Assembly: GCA_003427395.1 (NCBI GenBank)
Contig: BFEA01000104.1
Coordinates: 2,933,602 to 2,955,550 of the forward strand
Source: Chara braunii
Taxonomy: Eukaryota; Streptophyta; Charophyceae; Charales; Characeae
Direction of reading: 5' to 3'
DNA length: 21,949 bases
Part shown: piece by piece, positions 1-7,300 of the stretch
How positions within the stretch are numbered: the first letter of the stretch is position 1
How the letters are laid out: the number at the start of each line of letters is the position of its first letter
Made by a program: the position numbers and the translations under genes
Notes under the pieces: generated by a model
What the model was told of the DNA's origin: nothing
The model's input: the letters and a program-made list of their open reading frames with translations, nothing else
The model's database searches: none

Positions 1-64
<64 letters not shown>
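1..64. repeat. (CT)32 microsatellite at the window edge
   Basis: Uninterrupted CT dinucleotides run from the first base to position 64. The window edge cuts the tract, so its true length is unknown. The same motif on the other strand, (GA)40, occurs at 11431-11510. Confidence 0.97.
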
Positions 65-68
<4 letters not shown>

Positions 69-785
69 TTAGCTCTTAGTCTCATTGATTTGGCTACCTT
101 AGGGCTGCGTTCCCCGCGCCCACGCGGTAGACAATAGGCTAGGAGCAGGTAGACAGGGAGGGGGGAGGAGAGTGTCGCATCTCAGCAGGGGAGGTCGGAA
201 CATCAGACTCCAACCAGCCGTTTTAAGGCCGGCTATCAGGCCGTCCATAGGCCTGTGCATAATTGTCCGTACTTACTGTTCTCCTACACTCCTCCCAGCT
301 TCTTTCACTTCCCCCCCCTGCCCATCTCTCCTAATCTCTCCACTTCCCCACTCCTTCACTGACCCCCTCTCACTGCTCCCTCCTCCCTTGCACCCTCCCA
401 TCCTCAGTCCCCACTCAGCCCAGCTAAACCATCCCTCACCAAAGATCCAAGCTTTCAGACAGGAATACCTTCTACCTCACGCATAGAACAGTCTCTTCAT
501 ATTACAGTACAGGACTTCGGGTCCTGTGGCCCCGTCTAATTTACGGTTCACACTGTGTCATTCCTTTCCCCTTCATACTAGTGTAGGCCTAGCATAGCTT
601 TATGTTTTCAATCTGATGACCTGTGCCGTAAAAAGCGAAACTGGCTAACGCTGCCAGAGGTTTTCACTCCGGTTTGAATTGTGGGGACCCCGGCCCCGGT
701 TACTTGCTCTGTGAAATCAAACAAACATTTTCAGAAAAAAAACAAACAAACAAAGCTTCTACGTTCCAGCTACCCTTCTCCCACG
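65..785. other. Non-coding stretch with a pyrimidine-rich segment
   Basis: No convincing gene is visible here. A strongly C/T-rich segment covers about 288-420, and its apparent open frame codes only for a Pro/Ser/Leu-rich string. An A-rich tract (about 735-756, AAAC units) could be a short retroposon tail. Small local palindromes occur near 222-240 and 642-658. I see no RNA gene or element boundary. Confidence 0.6.
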
Positions 786-875
786 AGTACAACATACGGT
801 CATTATTATAGCTGTATTTAGACTGAAAGATACCCCAAATTGAGCTATAATGATCAGACGTTGTTTTCGGGGGAC
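786..875 (-). repeat. Foldback element, family H copy 1
   Basis: This is an imperfect inverted repeat. The left arm contains ACAACATACGGTCATT and the right arm contains AATGATCAGACGTTGT. Read on the minus strand, the whole ~90 bp, including the loop, aligns with the hairpins at about 2497-2597 and 4084-4185. Shared blocks are CCCCCGAA, ACAACG, TCATTATAGCT, TTTGGGG and CTTTCAGTCTA. The size and lack of coding capacity suggest a MITE-like or other small foldback element. No target-site duplication was recognised. Confidence 0.7.
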
Positions 876-1019
876 AACTGGTTGCGGCAAATCAATCGGA
901 AAGGAAACACCACGGTTGCACTTTTTTAAATGAATGTGGCCGCCAAGACGGCTGGAAGAGTCCTCAAGAAGTTCTCGTGTGTGTGAACACTCACTCCTCA
1001 GATAGCTCGCCGGGTGCTT

Positions 1020-1340
1020 TTTGTCTTTTCGGCGGCTACCTTCCCCCTATTCGCCCTTCCTTCTTGTCTTTTCCGCAGCGCGCTCCCGCCTATTCGCCGT
1101 TCTTTTTTGTCTTTTTTCTGAGCTTGCTCAGGCCAGATCCCACTACGGTAGCCCCTATTTGTTCATTTCTGACCGTTGATCTTTCTAATCAAGGGTGAAA
1201 AATGAATAATCCAGGGTAGTGGGATCTGACGCTCACGCGTATTGGCGATTCCTTTTTCTTTTTCTTTTTCTTTTTTCGCGGTTCCTTTCCCGTCTTTCTC
1301 GCAGCTTGCTCCCGCCTATTCGGTGTTCTTTTTGAAAATT
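1020..1340 (+). repeat. Degenerate direct repeats around the foldback
   Basis: Similar modules flank the 1133-1228 foldback on both sides. CTCCCGCCTATTCGCCGTTC (about 1083-1102) matches CTCCCGCCTATTCGGTGTTC (about 1311-1330), and both lie near T-rich 'TTTTGTCTTTT/TTTTCTTTTTC' runs. The arrangement looks like a local duplication whose spacer carries the foldback, or an element that inserted into a duplicated unit. Confidence 0.5.
1133..1228. repeat. 95-bp foldback with 13-bp perfect outer stem
   Basis: CAGATCCCACTAC (1134-1146) is the exact reverse complement of GTAGTGGGATCTG (1216-1228). Inside it, TTCATTTCTGACC pairs imperfectly with GGGTGAAAAATGAA, and TTGAT/ATCAA forms the apical stem. 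The whole segment can therefore fold into one long hairpin. It is unrelated in sequence to the family H hairpins. A MITE remnant is possible. Confidence 0.65.
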
Positions 1341-1370
1341 TTATCATTTTTATCATTTTTATCATTTTCT
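1337..1370 (+). repeat. 10-bp A/T-rich tandem repeat (ATCATTTTT units)
   Basis: Three near-identical consecutive TTATCATTTT units are seen. It is a short microsatellite-like tract with no other features. Confidence 0.8.
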
Positions 1371-1767
1371 CAGCGAGCAAGATGGAAGTCCGTAGCGCGG
1401 CCTCTTTGCGTGAGAGAGAGAGAGACGATTTGGGAGCGATGGCGGGAGCGTCCACTTTCCTCAGAGGAGAGCGGTTCACAGATTCATGATGGCCATCCGG
1501 ATGCGACGAAGAAGGTGCCACGTGTCAAAATTTCATGGGTCCTAACTATAGAAGAGTGGTTTGGTGCGAATGCGGCTCACTCCACCACTCGCCAAGTGTG
1601 GAAAGGACCAAAAAAAATAATGGGGAACGTATCCGCCCAGCTTCTGGCTGAAGTTTCACGCACCGTTTTACTCATTTGATGAAGAGTAGCCTAGTGCAGC
1701 CAGGTCCCCCCACATGATGAAGCTGCATGGGCATGGCTATGGCTATGGAGGGGAGTACCTTGGGGAA

Positions 1768-2030
1768 GGAGATCCCGCTTGAATCCAGATCCCGCTTTGC
1801 TTGGAATTCCTTGACCGGGACCGGACGAGTGCCTCGATGAGCAGATCCCGCTTGAACCAAGATCCCGCTTGCCAGGATTCTCCGATCGCGACCGGGGAGC
1901 ACCTGGGGTAGGAGATCCCGCTTGCTTGGATTCCTTGATCGGGACCGGGCGAGTCACCTTGATGCGCAGATCCCGCTTGCTTGGATTCTCCGATCGGGAC
2001 CGCGGAGTACCTTGGGTCGGGATCCAGACA
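1768..2030 (+). repeat. Minisatellite with GATCCCGCTT units
   Basis: GATCCCGCTT recurs at 1771, 1788, 1844, 1861, 1914 and 1969, and a partial GATCC is at 2021. The spacings are 17, 56, 17, 53, 55 and 52. The longer units share TTGGATTC, then C(T)TGATCGGGACCG, then GGAGTACCTTGG or GCGAGT blocks. It therefore appears to be a degenerate ~53-56-bp tandem repeat, with a 17-bp sub-duplication in the first two units. The open frames across it are not plausible genes. Confidence 0.85.
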
Positions 2031-2496
2031 TTACACGGATAACGATCATCATCCCGAGAGCAGAGAGTGCAAGACAATCTCGCGAAGCACCTAATTAGTC
2101 CCATTCGTCCTTCGGCACCTCCTGTTAAGATTGGAACGATACAGACAAGATTGATTAGCACGGCCCTTGCGCAAACACGACACCCAATTACTCCCTTTGA
2201 TTACACCTAATTAGTCCCTTCGATTGATTACTGCCTTTTGATTGATTACTGCCAAGTGTCATCACGAAACAGCCGTTCTTTGGCTGATGGGTTCTCCGAG
2301 TTTCGCGACCCTATCAGTGTCGGGTTCAATTCGCCCTCCGAGCTGCTCAAGCCTATCTGTAGGAAATGCGAGGAATGGGAGGACTGCGAGGAGTGCGAGG
2401 CCTTTGTTTTTTTTTGTCCTTTTTTTCCTTGCATCTTTTTTGCAATACGAAGATTGTTACAGACTGGGACTTGAAGGGCATCATACGCACTATACG

Positions 2497-2597
2497 GTCT
2501 TTCCCCCGAATAGAACGCAGGGTCGTCATAGCTGGATGCTGAGCAACTTTCAGCCTATGTGTAGATATGGCAATGACGACGACCGTAGGAGAAGACA
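2497..2597 (+). repeat. Foldback element, family H copy 2
   Basis: The left arm begins GTCTTTCCCCCGAATAGAAC and continues CAGGGTCGTCATAGCTGGAT. The right arm is ATATGGCAATGACGACGACC followed by GAGAAGAC. The arms pair imperfectly. The loop contains GCAACTTTCAGCCTA, close to the loop GCAACTTTGAGTCTA of the copy at 4084-4185. This is the most diverged copy. Confidence 0.6.
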
Positions 2598-2599
2598 TT

Positions 2600-3068
2600 G
2601 TCATTCGCAGGGGCCATCCCATGCTTACTTAATCTTCTCTGTGTGTATTGTTTCGCGGCCCCTTTTGACTAAGATCAAGTGTTAGCATATCTATTTATCT
2701 CTCTCTTCTGATATCTTACTCTTCTCATCTTATGGTTCCAATTTTAATGGGTGTCCTGGCCGGCTCGATAGGTAGGGTATTCTGCGATCTATGGGACCTG
2801 TTAATGGGCCTCGCTCCACTACTCGCCGAGTGTGCTAAATGAGAATGAATCTTCCGCTAGAACAAGGAAAGATGCACCGCCATATTTTTGGTCTTTCGTG
2901 GACGAGGAGAGCAGTGGAGCGAGGGGGCTTAATTGCATTGCAGCCAAGAACTCTGTCCTAGACAGTGCACAGTGCGAGTGATGGGCCCGTTGCTACACTA
3001 CCCTACACTCTTCAAAATTTTCGTTAGTTCGTGTATAACGTATTAGCTATCATACGATCGACAATTTT
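2600..3068. other. Non-coding stretch with a 12-bp inverted repeat
   Basis: No gene is recognised. CCTCGCTCCACT (2809-2820) is exactly inverted as AGTGGAGCGAGG (2913-2924), 92 bp apart. The first arm belongs to a GCTCCACTACTCGCC-like motif that also occurs near 1574-1590 and 3343-3362. Confidence 0.55.
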
Positions 3069-3119
3069 GGAAATTGGGTCATCGCGGAAATTGGGTCATC
3101 GCGGAAATTGGGTCATAGC
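3069..3119 (+). repeat. 17-bp tandem repeat, three units
   Basis: GGAAATTGGGTCATCGC occurs at 3069-3085 and 3086-3102. A third unit, ending ATAGC instead of ATCGC, is at 3103-3119. Confidence 0.95.
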
Positions 3120-3493
3120 TCCACTTTACAAAGCTCAACGTCTACAGAGCTCGAGAGCGCAAAAGGAAGGAAGGACAGCTGAAAGTCCCGTTTGTCCGCC
3201 GTCACTGCTTCCAGCAGGGTTTACTTACTCTTGATTTTTTTTTTTTTGTACTCTCTCCCAATTCGGGGCGCTCATTTTAAAAAAATAAAAATAAAAAATT
3301 CGGGGCGCTGATGGTAGATAGACGACCGAGGCGAGGCGGCTCTCGCTCCACTACCGTAGTCGCCACATGCACAAAAGGCAATTAAAAAAAATTGGCAATG
3401 TATCTTTCCATGTTCTAGCAGAGAATTCAGTCTCCTTTTGCATACTTTGGAGAGTAGTGGACCGACGCCCGACGTAGATCTCTGGAAGATCCT

Positions 3494-3581
3494 CCTGTTG
3501 CAGCTTCTTCTTTTTTTTTTTCTTTTTTCTTTTCTTTTTTTTCTTTTTTCTTTTTTTCTTTTTTTTTCCCTGTTGCAGCTT
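3494..3581 (+). repeat. T-rich tract flanked by a 13-bp direct repeat
   Basis: CCTGTTGCAGCTT occurs at 3494-3506 and again at 3569-3581. The 62 bases between are almost pure T with scattered C. This layout matches a poly(A)-only retroposon insertion (tail on the minus strand) with its target-site duplication. Slippage expansion between two pre-existing copies is the alternative. Confidence 0.75.
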
Positions 3582-3676
3582 TTGGGGGCGGACTCTACAA
3601 CCAGTGGGGCAACTTCGCCCTTAGTCCGCGCAGCGATGATGATCACATCTCCTCTACAAATTGTGTAGCGTGGAGG

Positions 3677-3730
3677 AGTGTAGACAGTCCTCTGGCGATT
3701 CTTAGTGCAGACAGTCCTATGGCGATTCTT
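3677..3730 (+). repeat. 27-bp tandem duplication
   Basis: AGTGTAGACAGTCCTCTGGC plus GATTCTT (3677-3703) is repeated immediately at 3704-3730 with two substitutions. Confidence 0.95.
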
Positions 3731-3944
3731 CCGGAACCTGAAGTGCTGCGGAGCGTGGGGAAGACACATCTGAACCGTCTGGACGGACACAGTTTAAACG
3801 GCTATGATACTGTTGTACACAGCCAGCAGATGTGTCGATCTGCAGCTGAACAGTATCAAATGCATGCTGTTGGTTAGGTCACGATCTAGCAGGCGTTACC
3901 TGCATGAATGTGGTCGAAGTTACGTCTACATTGTGCCGTAAAAG

Positions 3945-3972
3945 CACCAAGGGTGAATACGCTCCCTTGGTG
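3945..3972. repeat. 9-bp stem hairpin
   Basis: CACCAAGGG and CCCTTGGTG are separated by 10 bases. There is no T run after it on either strand and it lies outside any gene. A role is not evident. Confidence 0.6.
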
Positions 3973-4083
3973 GAAGAATGAACGAGAATGGATCTAGAGT
4001 TGCGCGAAGGGCGCGCAGCCGGCGCGCGCAAGAAGAAGCAAGCGCTTTCGCGCACACGAGGGAGGTCGAGGGTTCCTCTCTAC

Positions 4084-4185
4084 TGTCTTCACCGGAATAC
4101 AACGTACGGTCATTATAGCTGTATTTGGGGCAACTTTGAGTCTAGATACAGCAGTAATCGCCGTGCGTTGTATGCGGGGGAAGAC
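4084..4185 (+). repeat. Foldback element, family H copy 3 (best preserved)
   Basis: The two 40-base arms (4084-4123 and 4146-4185) are reverse complements at 32 of 40 positions by my hand count. Both have GTCTTC at the outer end, ATACAACG in the middle and GCTGTAT at the loop side. The loop is about 22 bases and includes GGGGCAACTTTGAGTCTAG. Two further copies lie at about 786-875 (inverted) and 2497-2597. The element ends about 160 bp before the start codon of the large gene, so it lies in that gene's promoter or 5' leader region. Confidence 0.8.
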
Positions 4186-4347
4186 GGGTAGGTGCCCGCC
4201 GCAGAGGAAAGGTGGAGCGGAAGAGAGGATGATACACCAGAGGGTGTGTTGAGCTGGCGGGAACGAATGTAACCCGACATGGCGACTAGGTGCAGCGGTG
4301 ATAATTCTGGTGTGCAGGTGTGCGCTTGACCCCATAGCCGTTGTCCG

Positions 4348-7300
4348 ATGACGATCCGAAGAGTCGACCGCTCTCCCCTGCGCGCCGCCACATCGCATGT
4401 CTCTTACCACGATAGATTGTCGAGAGCAAGCAATGGAGGGAAGCGACGATCCGTGTTCACTAGCAGTAGAAATATTGATTGGTCTAGGGTGACAAGACCT
4501 GCCAGTGCATCGAGTGCGGGTACTCAAAGGGTCAGTAACGATGAGCTCCTCAAAGAAGAGAGCATCGTACCGCAAGATGGACCTAACCCTAATCAACGAC
4601 AAGAAGGAGGAGGAGGGGGAGGAGGGGGAGGAGGAGAGGAGAAGAGGTGGCAATCTGCCAGAGCTCCGAGAGTGGGCCACGTGAAAGAGGAGAAGGAGGC
4701 GGTGTTGTCATCAAGCTTAGGTGAGATGGCAGATGATCGCAGGCAGGGGGCACAGATAACGACCAAAGGGGAGCCCGCGCGTAAACAACATCCAGGAGGG
4801 GGGGGGCGGTATAAAGGGCAGCTGGGAGCCTATCAAATGGGGGGGGGGTTAAATGGGGGGGCGAGGAATGCTGGGGCGGGTGTCAGAAGGAGGGAAGATA
4901 GGGAGGGAGTGCTGGAGGCATGGATTTGGCAGAGAGAGATGGAGAGGATGAACACCGATCCCGATCCCGACATGGCAATTCTGAAAGTAGATAGGCCCGG
5001 TGACGGGGGTGCGCGTTGCGCTTCCCGGACGCCACGTCACATGGTAATCAGCAGGCAATCAATATTCAATGATCGAGAGCTGTGGATGTCAATGGGAGCG
5101 AAGATGGCAGAGTCGCCCAAGAAATCGAGAGAAGCGACGGCACGGAGTAGACAAGGGGGATCAGGGAGAAGTAGAGAAGAAGGATCAGGGAGAAGCACAC
5201 CTGCAACTGAGAGAGGAGATTCGTCACCAGCAGCAGCAGGACGAGGAGGAAAAAGAAGAGAACTGGTCAGGAACCGTCCAGGGTCAGGGAGAAGCACACC
5301 TGCAAGTGAGCGAGGAAAGTCGTCACCAGCAGGGGGAGGAGGAGAAGGAGGAGGAAGAGAAATGGGAAGAAGCCGTCTAAGAAAGCCGGCAATTGGAGGA
5401 GGAGAGGGAGAAGCATATGAGAAGAGAAATGGCGAGGGCAATGGTGAAAAAAGAAGCCAAGGGGAGAAGGGAGGGGGTGGAAATTTGGGGGTGTCGAGGC
5501 CAATGACCGCTCCAGTCTCGCTTGGCAAATCTCAACCGTCAGTTTGGGGTAGTTTTGAAAGTCTCGTTGAGTCCAAGGTGACGATGACAGTGGAAAGGAG
5601 AGGAGGAGGAGGAGGAGGAGGAGGAGGAGGAGGAGGAGGAGAGTGGGGGGAGGGGGAAGAAAGGAAATCTCGTCGTCGTGATCATCGTACTGATGATGAT
5701 GATGAGCGACGTTATGGAAGCTCCAGTGATAGAGGACCCCTCGTCGTCGGCGAAGGTCATCGTCGTGATGGCTTGGAGAGGAGCCCCATCCACCAAGAAG
5801 AAGAGGTGATAGAAGAGTCGATCGTAGAAATCGTGACTGAGACGATTGGTAGCAGCAGTAAAGTGAGAAATAGAGATGTCTTGTTATCCCCTGCAGACCA
5901 TTCATTGTCGCCTCATCATTCAGCAAATCCGACAAGGATAAACGAATGGATAGACGTCGATTATGGCGAAGAGAACGGTTCTGATCATCGTCGTCGTCAT
6001 CATCAAGAACAGGTGGTTTCTGGCGGTGATGATGACCCCCGGATTCCTAATGAGCCTCCTGTTGGTAGGAGGTGGGTGCAGGGGAAGGAGAAGGAGGGGG
6101 GGAGGGAGGAGGAGGAGGAGGAGGGGGTAGAACAGAGAGATTTAGCCGCCTCCCCCTCACGCCCATCTTTCTCCGCCTTCGTCCCCCTCGCGATCAGGGA
6201 GGCAGAGAATCAACCCCCAGCCCCTCGGGGTGGTGCTATTCAGGAGGAGGAGATCAGACGGTCGGGATCGGAACACAGATCTACGTCTGACGGCGACCGG
6301 ATCGCGGCCGCTGCTAATAATGCGCCCCGCGCAAGGAGCTGGTTTGAAGAGTACGAGTCGATTAGAACGGAGGAGGAGGAAGAAGAGAGAGTCATCTCTG
6401 CTGCCTCTGCTGGCTCCGCGTCTATCGCGGGGGGGGCGGCGGGAAAGAGCGGCGCAGCAGCGCGCCAAACCCCCCCGCCCCCGCGGGGTGGTATTGAGGT
6501 AATCGGACTCTCTTCATCTGCACAAAGACCGAGGCTTTACGACGAGCAAGGCAATCCCCGAGAAGAGGGAAAAGAAGGCGTAGCAGGTGGACGAGAGAGA
6601 GGAGAGTGTATGTGCTCCGCGAGGGGTGGTCATGGCTATGCCTATGTTGACGAGGAGGCAATGAGGTCGGGGAGCCATTATGGCGCGCGGATTGCCATGC
6701 AAGAAGAGAGCGTTCAGGCTGCATCGACGAGGTGGACTAGATTCTTCTTCCCTGCGGACGACCAAGGTAGCACTCCGTCTCTTCGACTGCAGTACTACGA
6801 CGTGTACATCGACGAGGAGGAGTACGACGAGAATGGATATCGGGATCGGGATCGTCTGGACGGCAGCGGCGGCGAGGGCGGGCCGAACATGGAGAAGAAA
6901 GTCAGGTCGAGGAAATCGAAATTAGGAGGGGGAGGAGGAGGAGGAGAAGAGGGTGTTGGGGAGGAGGGGGCAGCATCAGGTCATGGGGTAGAAGGGCGGT
7001 GGGGGCATTTAATACCACCGGAAGAAGCGGTGATGAAAGAGATGGAAAGGCTGAAGCAGCAAAACCTAAGATTAGGTTATGTTCGAGGTCCTGGCAGACC
7101 TCCAATCTTCAAGACGACACCCTCGTTGATTGCTGGGGACAAGAACGCAACAGCAGGAGGAGGAAAAGGAGGAGGCGGAGAAGATCCAAAAATGCAGGAG
7201 GAGAAGGACGAGAAGATGAACCCTGGGGCTTTCGCCGCTTCTGAAGCTCGGCTGGTGATTGTCCCTCAGCCGTTGCCGAAGCAAGATATCATGACCTTCA

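Noticed and set aside
172-486. 104-codon Pro/Ser/Leu-rich frame
   Set aside because: It runs through a C/T-rich tract, with no domain and no support beyond the absence of stops.
1242-1679. 145-codon plus-strand frame
   Set aside because: It begins in a (TTTTTC)n tract giving Phe-Ser repeats, overlaps tandem repeats and shows no domain.
1768-2030. CRISPR-like array
   Set aside because: The repeat units are degenerate, spacing is irregular and the spacers are themselves repeated; it is a eukaryotic minisatellite.
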